Positions 22,131 to 33,068 of a DNA stretch of 64,000 nucleotides are shown here, piece after piece. The notes beneath the pieces were generated by a model. That model did not search any database. It had not been told where the DNA came from and saw only the letters and a list, made by a program, of their open reading frames with translations. Made by a program: the position numbers and the translations under genes. Positions within the stretch are counted from its first letter, which is position 1; every line of letters begins with the position of its first letter. Origin of the DNA: Amblyomma americanum. Taxonomy: Eukaryota > Arthropoda > Arachnida > Ixodida > Ixodidae. Location of the stretch: the NCBI RefSeq assembly GCF_052857255.1, contig NC_135506.1:78104324-78168323 (forward strand), in the 5' to 3' direction.

Positions 22131-22332
22131 ATGCCGCCTGACAAGCCGGGAAGTCGCAATGAAGCTCGGAAGCCTGGATCCTCCTCTGCAGAGCGCCGCC
22201 GCCAGAGACGCGGTCCCGGCGGTCGAGACCAAGGCGGCACCCGTTTGCCGGACATACCTGGAAGCCCCTCGCGGAGCTCTGCGGGCAGCGACAGTGCACC
22301 CAGGCGCATACAACCAGCATTCCATCAAAAAC
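22131..22332 (+). CDS. Candidate first exon of the M13 gene (cytoplasmic tail)
   Basis: The ATG at 22131 opens a Pro/Ser/Arg-rich frame (MPPDKPGSRNEARKPGSSSA, then RRRQRRGPGG and SPSRSSAGSD). A possible 5' splice site (AAAAC|GTATGC) at 22332 leaves one extra base. That phase fits the next candidate exon at 22838. Short, basic, Ser-rich cytoplasmic tails are normal for tick M13 proteins. The match is by position, composition and phase only. Confidence 0.45.
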
Positions 22333-22837
22333 GTATGCACGGTAGGCCGTTCCAGCTGCGAGATGACTCCATTCGGTGCCATTTTCGTTCTGCTTCAGAT
22401 TGAGATTTAGAATAAATTTTAATGTTTTAACCGGACCCCTACCTACTTTCTCCGGCATGGCACGCAGGCCTCTGGGAGAGGAGTAGGGGGTTTATTCACT
22501 ACAAGACTAGCTCTTAAGTTTAAGTGATGCTGCAGCTGCCAGTTGGGTCTGTTCCTTTTGCTCCCTAGAGTCTGGTTTTCTACTTCTTTTATTCTCGCTG
22601 TGATTTGCGTCCTGAATTTCGCAAAGTACCTACTATACTGAGCTTTTAGCGACATGTAGATGTGGTTGTGCCTTTTTTAACGGACATACCTTAGAGATGT
22701 TGTTGTGTCATGGCCAAGCATGCAGTGGAACTTTTGGGCTTGACAACCCCCGCCGCCCCACCCCTTATAACCAGACCTCCACAACCGCCGTGTAGTGCAC
22801 TCATCGGGAGGTGCCAAATGACACTGCCTCCGACCAG

Positions 22838-23058
22838 CTGGCAAGGCGGACCCTGCTGGAGGTACCGGTCCAGAGAATGTTTTTCCAGCCAGTCCCTCAG
22901 CTGCGGCGTTGCCGGTGCGACTTGGCCATGGTGTGGACGGGATGACCTCCGCTGACACTGCTGCCGTCGGCTCCTGCCTGTCATCGCCAGCATGGCCAGT
23001 GTCCGAGGGTGTTCACTCGGGAGCGCTCAGCATTGATTCGCCGCTGTCCAGCAGCCCG
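22838..23058 (+). CDS. Candidate second exon of the M13 gene (cytoplasmic tail)
   Basis: Preceded by a pyrimidine-rich tract ending GACCAG, and ending at GCAGCCCG|GTGAAT, a good 5' splice site. It takes two bases to complete the codon left by the previous candidate exon, then reads 73 codons (GKADPAGGTGPENVFPASPS, ending LSIDSPLSSSP) and stops in phase 0, which is the phase of the 25578 exon. Composition is Ala/Ser/Pro-rich with no hydrophobic segment, as expected inside the cell. The reading frame remains open past the donor to 23169, so a longer exon is possible. Confidence 0.5.
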
Positions 23059-23209
23059 GTGAATCTCGAACAGCCGAGGCGCCCGGCTTCCGCGGCAATC
23101 CGCACCATGGCCAAGTTAGCACGAAATCGCCTCCTGTACGTGCCATTGAAACCTGGTACACGCGCCTAGCCTAACAGACAAGTTGAAGTTTTTGACTGTA
23201 TGCTGAGAA

Positions 23210-23536
23210 CCCGCCGCGGTGGCTCAGTGGTTAGGGCGCTCGACTACTGATCCGGAGTTCCCGGGTTCGAACCCGACCACGGCGGCTGCGTTTTTATGGA
23301 GGAAAAACGCTCAGGCGCTCGTGTGCTGTGCGATGTCAGTGCACGTTAATGATCCCCAGGTGGTGGAAATTATTCCGGAGCCCTCCACTACGGCATCTCT
23401 TCCTTCCTTTCTTCTTTCATTCCCTCCTTTACCCTTCCCTTACGGCGCGGTTCAGGTGTCCAACGATATATGAGACAGATACTGCGCCATTTCCTTTAAC
23501 CAAAAAACCAATTATTATTATTATTATTATTATTAT
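23210..23536 (+). mobile_element. Full-length tRNA-derived SINE (Ruka-like) in the M13 intron
   Basis: Complete head: A box region GGTGGCTCAGTGG, B box GGGTTCGAACCCGACC. It is followed by the standard body and an (ATT)n tail. It is flanked by an exact 11-bp duplication, TATGCTGAGAA, at 23199-23209 and 23537-23547. Little divergence from the 49.8-kb copy suggests recent activity. Confidence 0.95.
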
Positions 23537-23549
23537 TATGCTGAGAAGA

Positions 23550-25124
23550 AAGCCTACTCGTATAGGTCGATAACGTTCAAGGAACGAAGTCACGCAATCA
23601 TAGAGGGGCAGCTAGCACTGTAGAATGTCCTTAAGCCTGCATGTATTGGTATTTGAGCTAGTAGTTGGCTCATTATTTCCAGGTAAGAACAGCATGGGCT
23701 AAAAGAAATCGACGATTAATAATAGAGCTAGGCTTATGAAATAGTAAAAAAGTGCGGGTCATTAATGTTTTCAGCGCCTGTCTGTGTCATGACTTATGAT
23801 TTTGTTTTCCGGTGGCTTTGTCTCGTTTAGCTCTTCTGCTTTTGTGAGTTCAGAATTAGTCAGTGTATAGTAAAACTAAAAGTAACTGCCATCAGCCGAA
23901 AGGACAGGATGCTGCTGTATCCGCAAAGAGTGTTTTTATTTAGAAAATTCTTTTCGAGCAGTGATCAGGTCCTGACGGTGAACGGTGATGGGAACGCAAC
24001 ATCTGTTCAACGAGCTTTTTTAGTCATGGTTCGTCCTTTTCAATATCCTAGCACACGCTACAAGATTTTGATTGGTATAGACCCAGCTTGGCACTGGGCC
24101 TGAAAAGAAGCACATTCTCTATTGACGAGACCAACAAGAGGAAGAAAGTAACGCATCGACTATTTCTTCACAATTAACAAGAATGCGAAGGTAAAAGTCG
24201 TCGTAGCCAAGCTCAGGAAGAGCCTCAAACTGCAGGCAACATAGAAGGCTTATGTATCATCATCCAGTCACGATAACGAGGTTCCCGGCTAACTGTAAAA
24301 ATTTAATCCTGATTGAAAAAAAAGTTCCTTTGTTGTTTCTTTCGCGTGGTTTCCTTGGTGCTTGCAAATCCGCCGTGACACGCAATTCACAAGTTACCTG
24401 AAATTTGTACGGCGAAAAAGCAATTCGCTTTTGTTCCGACAGGAGCTTCCGTCTAGTGATTAGACAGTTATAATTTTTATTCGTCAGTAGTTCGATTCGT
24501 GTCGTGCGAAGAAAGAAACTAAAAATAACGTCACTCATTTAGGTTTAATGACGTGTTCTATAAAGCAGTGTGTACTAACACTGCAAGAGGTGAAGTAATG
24601 TCCTAGTATCGATATCTCTAGTAGACGCATACACAACGCTTCATTCGGCACACAATTAAGATAGTTTGTAGTTCTGTTCATCTCAGAGTGTTAGGCTACG
24701 GTGGATTTGTGAAGGACCAATCACGGTCGTGAAATGCTTCGCTTTCAAATTCCTAAACCTTCTTAATTCCTACAGCGTGTCCTCTCCATTTTCTTAATAA
24801 AGGTTTGCTGTCTATCTTAAAACCTGGCATCGAACTTGATTATTTGAGTACCTCCTTAGATCTGTTGCATGTTTCTGGTATCAAAATGTATGCTCATGTT
24901 GTCGTGTTTTGTTATCATTCTTGTCATTTCAATGCTCGTGATGTTGTTCTTCAAAGCAAATTTTTCGCTCAGATTTGTATAAGTAAGCTTGATCACTTTT
25001 TGTTGTTGTTATATGTACCCTGTTGTTGCCGCTGTTTCTTGTAGAGAAGATGCGCTGCTTTGTCAAGCAAATCTAAGGCTTGTTGGATGCACCTCCTAGT
25101 ATTACATGATGCTGAATTAAAAGC
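23550..25124. other. Intronic or intergenic AT-rich sequence
   Basis: Falls inside the proposed long intron of the M13 gene. Frames are short and AT-rich, and no exon, RNA gene or clear repeat was recognised. Confidence 0.4.
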
Positions 25125-25139
25125 ATTTTGTATTTTTGT

Positions 25140-25360
25140 GGCTTCAGGGGGGGGGGGGGCTTAACGTCCCAAAGCGACTCAGGCTATGAGGGACGTCGTA
25201 GTGGCAGGCTCCGGAAATTTCGACCACCTGGGGTTCTTTAACGCACACTGAGATCGCACAGTATACGGGCCTCCAGAATTTCCCCATCGAAATTCGCCTC
25301 CATTAAAATTCAACCGCCACGGCGGAGATCGAACCCGCGTCTTTCGGGTCAGCAGCCGAG
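25140..25360 (-). mobile_element. SINE, second subfamily, 5'-truncated, reverse
   Basis: The reverse complement contains the B box (GGGTTCGATCTCCGCC), GAGGCGAATTTCGATGGGG, the CAGTGTGCGTTAAAGAACCC block and the CATAGCCTGAGTCGCTTTGGG end, followed by a run of about 13 C. The A-box half is missing. It is flanked by imperfect 15-bp repeats, ATTTTGT(A/G)TTTTTGT, at 25125-25139 and 25361-25375. Confidence 0.9.
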
Positions 25361-25577
25361 ATTTTGTGTTTTTGTACTCGTACAGCAGCGGCTATGATAG
25401 GAGCTGTCGGAAAGAAGGCGCCTGGCCTTGCGCACAGACACCCCAAAAGTGCACACTTTGTCAGTATCGATGATTCATCATTAGAGAAGCGGTTATTTTG
25501 GGGGTTTATAGAGATCGTAGGTAAGACCAACTGATTGTGCACATCGTTTTTCTTACGGCAATAATGTTACTTTCTAG

Positions 25578-27512
25578 GACCCCCAGAAGCTGAAATCGCG
25601 GCTCGGGCTTACTCTGGCCGTGCTTGGAGTCACTGTATTGATGACGCTTGTGGCCTTGGCGATCGTCTCATGTGTATGTCCCTCTCCAGCACACTGGGGG
25701 AACACCTGCAAGACGCACGCCTGCCTCGCCTACCCGACCAGACTTCTAGCCTCCATCAACGAATCGGTGGACCCGTGCCAGAGCTTCACGCACTTCGTCT
25801 GCGACGGCTGGCGTCACAAGAACCGACATACCGTTTGGAACGACCAGTTCATTTCTCTGTTGGACAAGGTGAGCGCGTCGCTGAAGAGTGTAGACGTGCC
25901 TGCATCGGGGCAAGACTTGGAGCAGCGGGCCGCCATCATGTACAGGAGCTGCGTCGATGTGCTCGAAGGGGAGAGAGACGAGCTGCCAGCCGTCAAGAAC
26001 GCGCTGGTTGAGGCAGGCATCGTGTGGCCGAAGCCTTCCAAGGGCGCAGACGTTCTGTACACGCTCCTCTGCAGCTCTTTGAAGCTGGGCTGGGACGTTC
26101 TCCTGGACTTCGACGTCGCGCCCGATGGCGGCGGGATCAATGTACTTTCTGGCAAGTTCCTTTACTTCGTGGTCAAGAGGTATAGAGACTTCGCGACCGG
26201 CACGGATGAGGCGTACTTTGGGTTCCTGAAGGAACGCTTTCACGCCGAAGGCGAGGATACGGTGACGTACCAGTACACTTACGCGTCGGACGAAACAGCC
26301 CCGAGCTACCTCTCTAATGCTCGTTACGAAGCAGCTGACGAGTATAACGCTGACGTTCTTCTAAACGTAACTCAGCTTGGCCTCACGGAAGTTAACTGGA
26401 CAGCGACGCTTTTAAAACTTCACATCAGGATAAACAGTAGTCTCACGCCGACGACCACATCGCCCCGTTATCTGGAGCGAGTGTTGTACCTCTGGTGGCG
26501 GTACGGCGCGGACTCCTTCCGTACATTGATCTCTTGGTGCACTGTTAAAGTGGCGGCCCTTTTCGCGAATAAAGATTTAATTTTCAACTATTACAACCGT
26601 GACTACCAAACGACGCAGGCCCATTACAGGATTTTCTGCGTCACGAGAGTAATGTTCTTCTCCGGGCACACACTGTTCGACAAATACTACGCTGAGGTCC
26701 TTCAAGGCAAAGCACTTAATCTCGCAAAAAGTGTGGCTCAGTCCGTGCGAGCCGGTTTTTTCCAGCGTCTATCCAAGTGGACGTACTTTGACGAAGGCAT
26801 CAACGTGGTCAGCAACTGGAGCTCTTCGGAAATCGTCTTCCGTAACATCGAGCACAGCGGAGAGGAGGAAATCCTGGCTGCAGACCATGTGCCTGACTTG
26901 AATATTTCTTTCGTGCGGAACTGGCAACAGTCGGTGCACGTCAGAAAGGACGCAGAATTCGGCCATATGTTAGACTTTATGCAAGATTTGGAGGTGTCCA
27001 TCGTGTCCTACGACAAGCGAGATTTCGAGCTGATGCCTTACGCTCTATCCTTCCCTCTATTTGATCCGCAGCTCCCTTCGTCTTTAAACTACGGCGGCTT
27101 AGGAGCTGAGGTCGCCTTAGCACTGGCGACCTTGTTCCTTTCCGCCTACTACGCAACCAATGCTTCGTTTGTTGAGCCCCTGACGGACTGCTTGAAACCA
27201 GGCATGTCCGGCAGCGCCGGTGAACTAGGGTATTACGCTAAAGAAGTAATTGGCTATGGCGCTCTTGTGGATGCCTACAATGCCGAAGAGAAAGCTTTGG
27301 ACAGCAGCAGCCTATTCGGTTTGGAGAAGTACAGCGGACTGCAGCTGTTTTTCATCGCGCTGTGTTACGTCAATTGCTATGGCGGCTCTGAAAATACAAA
27401 CCACGAGTCGATCTGCACTCCCGCGCTGCAGCACATGCCACAGTTCGCCAAGGCTATTAACTGCACTCCCGGGGACCCGACGAATCCTTCTAAGCAGTGC
27501 AAACTGTTTTGA
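25578..27512 (+). CDS. Neprilysin-like M13 metalloprotease homologue, predicted catalytically inactive
   Basis: M13 enzymes are type II membrane zinc peptidases that cut extracellular peptides. The exon starts at 25578 after TTACTTTCTAG and reads KLKSR, a membrane anchor (LGLTLAVLGVTVLMTLVALA), then the ectodomain with the family's first cysteine block (CKTHACL, DPCQSFTHFVCDGW). The C-terminal scaffold is present: LNYGGLG, LQLFFIALCYVNC, MPQFAKAINCTPG, NPSKQCKLF. Where active members have HExxH after NYGGxG, this one reads LALAT (27117-27131). Where they have ENxAD it reads KEVIG (27240-27254). All three zinc ligands and the catalytic Glu are gone. About eight N-glycosylation sites remain. 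The full model (exons 22131, 22838, 25578) gives about 785 residues, a normal length. Inferred role: a surface pseudo-protease that binds rather than cuts. The homology is secure; the 5' exons are tentative. Confidence 0.9.
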   Translation, partial: DPQKLKSRLGLTLAVLGVTVLMTLVALAIVSCVCPSPAHWGNTCKTHACLAYPTRLLASINESVDPCQSFTHFVCDGWRHKNRHTVWNDQFISLLDKVSASLKSVDVPASGQDLEQRAAIMYRSCVDVLEGERDELPAVKNALVEAGIVWPKPSKGADVLYTLLCSSLKLGWDVLLDFDVAPDGGGINVLSGKFLYFVVKRYRDFATGTDEAYFGFLKERFHAEGEDTVTYQYTYASDETAPSYLSNARYEAADEYNADVLLNVTQLGLTEVNWTATLLKLHIRINSSLTPTTTSPRYLERVLYLWWRYGADSFRTLISWCTVKVAALFANKDLIFNYYNRDYQTTQAHYRIFCVTRVMFFSGHTLFDKYYAEVLQGKALNLAKSVAQSVRAGFFQRLSKWTYFDEGINVVSNWSSSEIVFRNIEHSGEEEILAADHVPDLNISFVRNWQQSVHVRKDAEFGHMLDFMQDLEVSIVSYDKRDFELMPYALSFPLFDPQLPSSLNYGGLGAEVALALATLFLSAYYATNASFVEPLTDCLKPGMSGSAGELGYYAKEVIGYGALVDAYNAEEKALDSSSLFGLEKYSGLQLFFIALCYVNCYGGSENTNHESICTPALQHMPQFAKAINCTPGDPTNPSKQCKLF

Positions 27513-27840
27513 GATTTGTTGCTGTTCGTGATTCGAGTTTTTTGTTTGTTTGTTTGCGCGTGGCTTCTACGTTACCGCGTTTTGTTCATTGATTATGTGG
27601 CTATAAATGTCCTTCACTGAGCCTGTTTTTATAAACTACAGAAATCTCGATCATAGAAGGAGTCGTCGTCTTAGCGTATACGTCGGGAGCCATTAGCTTG
27701 CGCGCACTGGTATAAAATTTTGAGGAAGAGCACTAATGTGTTTTAGTTTGTCCCTATAGCCTTTAAATGCCATTTTGACCTTGCAAAGATCTAAAAATAG
27801 AAATTTTGTCGGGTGTTGTGTTCCGCTTTTGCAGCGAGCG

Positions 27841-27846
27841 AATAAA
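27841..27846 (+). promoter_or_regulatory. Polyadenylation signal of the M13 gene
   Basis: AATAAA, 329 bases after the stop codon, preceded by AT-rich 3' UTR and followed by GT-rich sequence (GTGTATGGCGGTTT). It is the first canonical signal after the gene. Confidence 0.6.
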
Positions 27847-27849
27847 GTG

Positions 27850-29865
27850 TATGGCGGTTTATGAGCCAGTCGCGCTAGACCTGTGCGAACTTGTCGCTGA
27901 ATCTGAATCCGAAATATCGTTTTTTGTGGGAATTGTAGGAGCTAACTATGAAAGAGCTTAAGGAAACAGAGCAGGAGCCTATCGGTAGAATCAGCAGTGC
28001 AACAAGAATGCAATTGAAAGAGCTAATGACATTCGTCTTTACGAAACGAAGCAGAGTTGAATAACTCAACACTAAAACTGCACTCTTCCTAGCTACTAAG
28101 ATGACGCAAGAAAAAAAATGCTGAAAGAACCGACAAAAGCGAGCTCTTGTCCTTTCTAGTGCCTAAATTTTCTTCTCCGGGGAGATTCGCACAAAACGGG
28201 TCCTCGGTCTGGAAAAATCTCGCGGAACGGTAACCTCGTGACACATATAAGTGACAAATGCTTTTCTTGAGCACTATAAGGCGATGGTGGCGTTTCCGGA
28301 TATGAAGTTGGACACCATTAGCGGGTGTTATGTCTTTGCGGAAGCGAGGTTTCCGGAATTTCCGGAAACGAAGTTGAACGCGCCATTTACAATCTAAACC
28401 CAGGAAAGTTACCCCGGCTTCAATGTTTGAGCACGTGAGCTTGTTTCCCCGATGTTAGCTGTAGTTTTTAATGCTTTCTACGATGTAACCGTACTGACTT
28501 CTTCTTTTGTGTTTGTACACACTTCTGAGAACTGATGAAACTTCTAAGTTTTAGCAGCCCGGCTACAGACAATCGCGGCCAGGTAGCAGGGAATCTGGAA
28601 GGAGCGTTTCATTGGTTTTGCATGTTGCCATACTGCAATCTATACAAGTATACATTGTATACAAAGATGTATACAAAGTATACAAAGCTCAATTGTCTTT
28701 TTGCCGTGTTTGTGGGAATCAAGACACGAAAGGACAAGAGGCAATTTTGACGGCTTTTTTTTCAACGCAATTACTCACGCTCTGTGAAGGGGAGGGAATG
28801 AAGAAGAAGCTCAAGGCAGCTGCCACGCGGTATTTGGCGCATGCCAGATGACCTTCATGTTCAGCATGGGAGCAGTAGAGTTTTTCGCTCTTAAAACAAT
28901 TGGCATCCTGGGTAATGGCAGATTGACACTGGACAGTTGCAGACATCGTGCGGCCGATTTATGTTCATTAGTGTGAAATCGCCTTAACTTTGGAAACGGG
29001 TGTGTTTTGCATTACTAATGAGGGTGTGGAGGAGGTGCGTTCGGTGGGAAGGGGGTTAGGTGGGGTATGCGTGGCGCTTTGTCACTCAGGGCACGAAGCG
29101 AGAGAGGTGCAGCAGGGAAACTCTTACGTCACGAATGTCGGTATTGTGTTCTGACCAATCAGTTCTTGGCATTCTGTACAATTAGCGTGGCGTATTTTCA
29201 TGACGCCAGGCGTGACGTCACAATATTCTGACCTATAATCATAGGGGCGTCTTGTCAAGAGGTGAGGTGTTAAAACGCCATCGACCCCGAAATAAGCGGG
29301 AAACAGGAAATTAACAACTCCCTCTGTAAAAAAAAAAGCCGACCGTACTTCGCATTTGAGTGGCCCTTCCTTGCTAAAGCCGTTAACAAATCGAGATCGT
29401 GCGCATTCTCGCCTTGTCTTGCATGGCGTCCTCGATGCTTTAAGATGCGTAGGGTGCCGCCGCCGGGTGGCGCTCCCTCCCCATCATAGCGTCCTCACGG
29501 GCAGCCATCGTTTAAGCTTTCCTCCATAGTGTGTCCACTTTTTTACTGTGCTACCATCTTCATGTTCACCTTCGTCGCCGCAGCTGTGCGCTTGGCAGAC
29601 ACGTCCGCAACTGCGCTGGCTGCTGCTCGGCCGCTCCTCTTCGCCAGTTGTGGCATGTGATGTGTCACGTGATTCGCTCTTGTGCTTGGCAGCCATGTCC
29701 GCCGCTGCGCCGACCGCCGCTCTGCAGAGCGCTCGCTGTCCACCCTCTACCACATTTTTTTTTGCGTCTCCAAATGCACAAGGTGCTCCCCCTGTCAACA
29801 CAGTTCCCACAGGCTTGAACGCGCAACTGACTTGAAGGAACCTGTACAGACAGCGCTTGCCGATA
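27850..29865. other. Intergenic, no gene recognised
   Basis: Contains a near-perfect palindrome at 28351-28369 (TTTCCGGAA-T-TTCCGGAAA), five GTATAC motifs at about 28640-28690, and a GC-rich stretch at 29530-29800 with an internal imperfect duplication (TTGGCAG, then A/CGTCCGC). A minus-strand frame there begins MAAKHKSESRDTSHATTG but shows no known domain. Confidence 0.35.
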
Positions 29866-29867
29866 GC

Positions 29868-29958
29868 TAAGGTTTAGGTGGTGGTGGCCTCTGCCTCTGC
29901 TGTCCTGGAGTGGGGATCCCTTCTGAACAGTAAAGTTTATTCACTCACTCATCATTGC
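29868..29958 (+). mobile_element. LINE 3' end with (CACT)n-like tail
   Basis: GGTGGTGGCCTCTGCC, then TAAAGTTTATTCACTCACTC matches the 3' UTR end and tail also seen at 46020-46140. Only the last roughly 90 bases are present. Confidence 0.6.
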
Positions 29959-31084
29959 TGACCATAAGAAACCGCGCATTCGCCAAACCTATTGCGCTAG
30001 GACCTCAAATCATGTTCTGGACGTTAGAGAAAGTAGCAGATATTCCACTGAACTCACCACATTTCTTTCCAAGGCCTCCAGGTGTCGTCTTCACAGAGTT
30101 TGAGCCATCGGATCATGGTGATTAAAAGGGGGGAGCGAGGCTCGTCAAGGCGGAAGTTCCACAATTTTTTCCAGTTTCTTCCAGCTGCTTTGGCAGATGG
30201 TAGTATTTTTTCTGCTCTCTTGTGAAGCCTTGATTATTCTATAATCTTCGCTGGCGTATGTCACGACCAAGAACAGGCTTCGGTCGATGCCAGTTATCGG
30301 TGATTCTAATACTGGTAGACGTTAATGTGGCGCTTTTTCTCCTCGTGGTCGCTGTAGCGGCATTCCTGTAGTGGTTCTCGTTGTCTTGGTGCAGAGGCTT
30401 GCGTCGATTGATATTTCAGCTGCACTTGTGAGTATCATGGCTGTATTTTTGTCGTTCGTGGTTACTGTTTGGGCATTTCTGGTGGGATATCAATTGATTG
30501 TCTTATTGGCGTGGTCGTAATACCCTGACAGCTAGTAGTAGCAGAGGGAAACGTCATCTACCACGGCAAGAGCGGAGGAATGGGCAAACGGAAGGTGGCT
30601 GCCACCTGCGAGAGGTGGTAGGTGGCTTGTGAAGAGCTGCGCTCATACTTCGCATTACCGACTATCATAATCGTCTCTCCGTTTTTCTAAAGCTGCGGTA
30701 ATTGTTTTTAATAAAGTAGTCGTGGTGGTCTTTGTGCTTGTGGGATATTTCATAATGCATGGCATTGTGACCTGGGTAGAGAGTATGTGATTTTGTGGCT
30801 GTGTTATGGTTGTTATACAATCGGAGCTCTTTATACTTGTCGTTATGATTATTTTAAGACAATAGGTATCTGAAAAAGTGCCGGCGATGGTGGTAAGGTT
30901 GTGTATATGTCGCGGTCATGGTGTTGGTGCGTTGCGGGTTTCTGGCTTGTAGTTTTCAGCGGTGGTGTTTTCTTCGAGTATGCTTGCAGCAGATCTCTTC
31001 GAAGTGTGCGGGCAGTAGTTGCGATCGCTGGCACTTGTGTGCTATGATTGCCCGTGGTGCATTTGATTATTTGTGATTTTGTCA

Positions 31085-31444
31085 GTGGAATTTAGTGATG
31101 TGATGCTCATGACTGGTTTTCATGCCAAGGATGCGTAATATGTCGCATGAGCGGCTGGTGTCGTTCGCTTGAGGAATAATCCTTGCGCCACAAACTTCGG
31201 CGCCAGAAATGCGGCGATCTGTCACCGTCTTGAGGAACGCAAGCAGTGTTGAAAAGGACACGAAAGTTTGGAAGCTCCAACCATGAGTCCCGGCGCACGA
31301 TCGATGCGGAGCACTGCGAAACGATTGCGAGTGGGGCGCAGCCTTGTATCTCCTCAGGAATTCCGTAGGCCAGGCGGAAGGCAGCGAAGCATCCTTGCGT
31401 GAGTCGCACCTTGCAGCCAGGCGATGTTTTCAAATCGCTGCAAC
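31085..31444 (-). pseudogene. Secreted-peptide-like exon of unit U1, decayed
   Basis: Begins after a 3' splice site, CTGCCTTTTTGCAG|GTTGC, that is conserved at 47872 and 61562 and similar at 53778. Downstream lies a hydrophobic stretch, VSFSTLLAFL, followed by TDRRISGAEVCGARIIPQAN. This aligns with ILTLLLFLTESTDRWI and VDAGAIPHAN at 47.6 kb. The upstream part is open in a different frame from the hydrophobic part, so at least one frame change separates them. No known family. Confidence 0.35.
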
Positions 31445-31879
31445 CTGCAAAAAGGCAGTGACTCCACTCCATATCACACGTACCGAATGCCGTGCTTTCC
31501 TTTCGCAATGTTTAGAAATCTCTCTAACCCTTTCCTTATGGCATCACGCTCTCGAGACATTTACGGCAGTGAGAACAACGCTGTTGGCGAAATGACCCTG
31601 TCCACACTGATCAAGAAATGAAAACAAGAGTACAAACAAGCAGGCAGTAGAGTGGAATAACTATAAAACAACGTGCGATAACTGGTCTGGAACGGCTTTC
31701 GGTTTGGTCTGCGACTTTTCGAATTTCTGCTGTGAGACTATACGTGAAGATGGGCAACAAAATGCGCGATACACTTTGCTTCCATTAGCGCTGGCTGGCC
31801 GCGTCAGACTGGTGACAGCTACGCAGTACTTTTAAGGTTAGATTCAAATTTGTTTTGTGCAGATGGTGTACTCACCATG

Positions 31880-32167
31880 ATCTTCTTGTCAGTCAGACGT
31901 ACATGCCGAGAACATCTAAGGCTCCGTGGCTGTTTGGCGATGACCGGAGGCTGGTGTGTTGTGCGGAGCCTGATAGCGTTTCGAAGATATCCACGTCGAT
32001 GGTGTCACTCCTAGTTGAACATCCTTGACAGTTCTTGCAATAACGACAGTCGTAGAACTTGTGGTTGTGGCTGTCCCGGTTGCTGTCGATGGTGTCCGAA
32101 CCTCATGAGTCCAAGAGCCGCTCTAGCATGCAGCTACTTGGCCGGGCAGTGAGCACGGTCTGTAGAC
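31880..32167 (-). pseudogene. Thr-rich exon-like block of unit U1
   Basis: Follows a 3' splice site, CACCCCTTTCACGCAG|GTC, at 32167. The frame resembles the intact U3 copy (PSTATGTATTTSSTTVVIA, then RTVKDVQ), but a TAG interrupts it where U3 has Trp. It is likely a decayed relative of the 62737-63096 block. Confidence 0.35.
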
Positions 32168-33068
32168 CTGCGTGAAAGGGGTGCAACATTTAGGCGCCAG
32201 GAAGGACTCGTAGTCTTACACTTCATGCGCTAGCACTTTAAGAACACGCAACGTAAGGGCGGGAGACTGAGCTGCTGGGAATAAAATGACAGCGTTTGCA
32301 CCTTTCCAAATACGCGTGCAAGAAATACGACAAGTTTCGAGTTTGAAACTCTGTGCGTGTGTAGATATTGCTTCTGTTTTCTGTAGCCACCACCGGGGGA
32401 GTCCACATAGCTGATCACAGCTAGTTAGGCATTGCTCAGCGGCGTCCACGCTCGAAAAACCTGCTCGTGACGTGTTCCTGCTTAGAGGGCCCAGTGGATT
32501 CGGAAGCGTGCCTCAGAATGTACTGAAAGTGAATGCACTTAACGCCTCGAATATAAACTTCTGCTTTTCACAAACGTAAGAATTCTTCGGGAAAACTATA
32601 CTGCACTCGCCGATTGCTCCGGTGATTGCTGGATCATCTCCTATATTACCGTGCTGAATAGAAGACGAGCTTTGCAGCCAGCGGCTATTCGCCGGGGCAG
32701 AAATTCCGCGGACGATCACGGTGCGAAAAAACACGCAGAGCTCTCGTCCGGGTTGACCCGTGTGAAGATCCCAGGCCATGATGGATTACGCGCATTTAGA
32801 GGTATTGCCATTTTAGAGACGCAACTAATTCGAAACTTCTAGGAAAATAGAAAAATAAAATGCATGCTCTCACTAGTTCAGTGTCACAATCATGGCGGCA
32901 AGCAGTATAGGTTAATTTCTTGGATGACGTAAACCGCCTGTCGTTTGAGCCGAGCATCAGTTCTGTAGAGGGTAAGGTGCAAGCGGAGTTACATGCAGTA
33001 TAGCATCTGTGAAATTCATTGATGTTAACAGAGCCACGGATGCTTGAAGAAACTTTCATTATCGCATG

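Larger units (their letters stand above)
29965..33057. repeat. Family unit U1 (left copy of the 30/60-kb duplication)
   Basis: Homologous in direct orientation to 60070-63959. Shared landmarks include GAGCCATCGGATCATGGTG, GGGTTTCTGGCTTGTAG, TCCTTGACAGTTCTTGCAA and CGCCTCGAATATAAACTTCT. Divergence is scattered substitutions and small indels. It is also homologous in part to 46.15-47.9 kb and 52.0-52.3 kb. The plus strand is rich in GT-G triplets, so the minus strand reads as Thr/His/Asn-rich. The copy lacks the roughly 830-bp insert found in U3. Confidence 0.85.

Noticed and set aside
25746..26243. 165-codon minus-strand frame inside the M13 exon
   Set aside because: Shadow of the GC-rich M13 coding sequence; no independent signals.
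29484..29810. Minus-strand frame with Ser/Gly-rich product (MAAKHKSES...)
   Set aside because: GC-rich sequence with an internal imperfect duplication; open on both strands, no domain or signals.
32513..32779. 88-codon minus-strand frame, also open at 63442-63708 in U3
   Set aside because: Same length in both copies, but the two differ at roughly one residue in five with many replacement changes and no preference for silent sites that I can see; retained openness over 88 codons can be chance.
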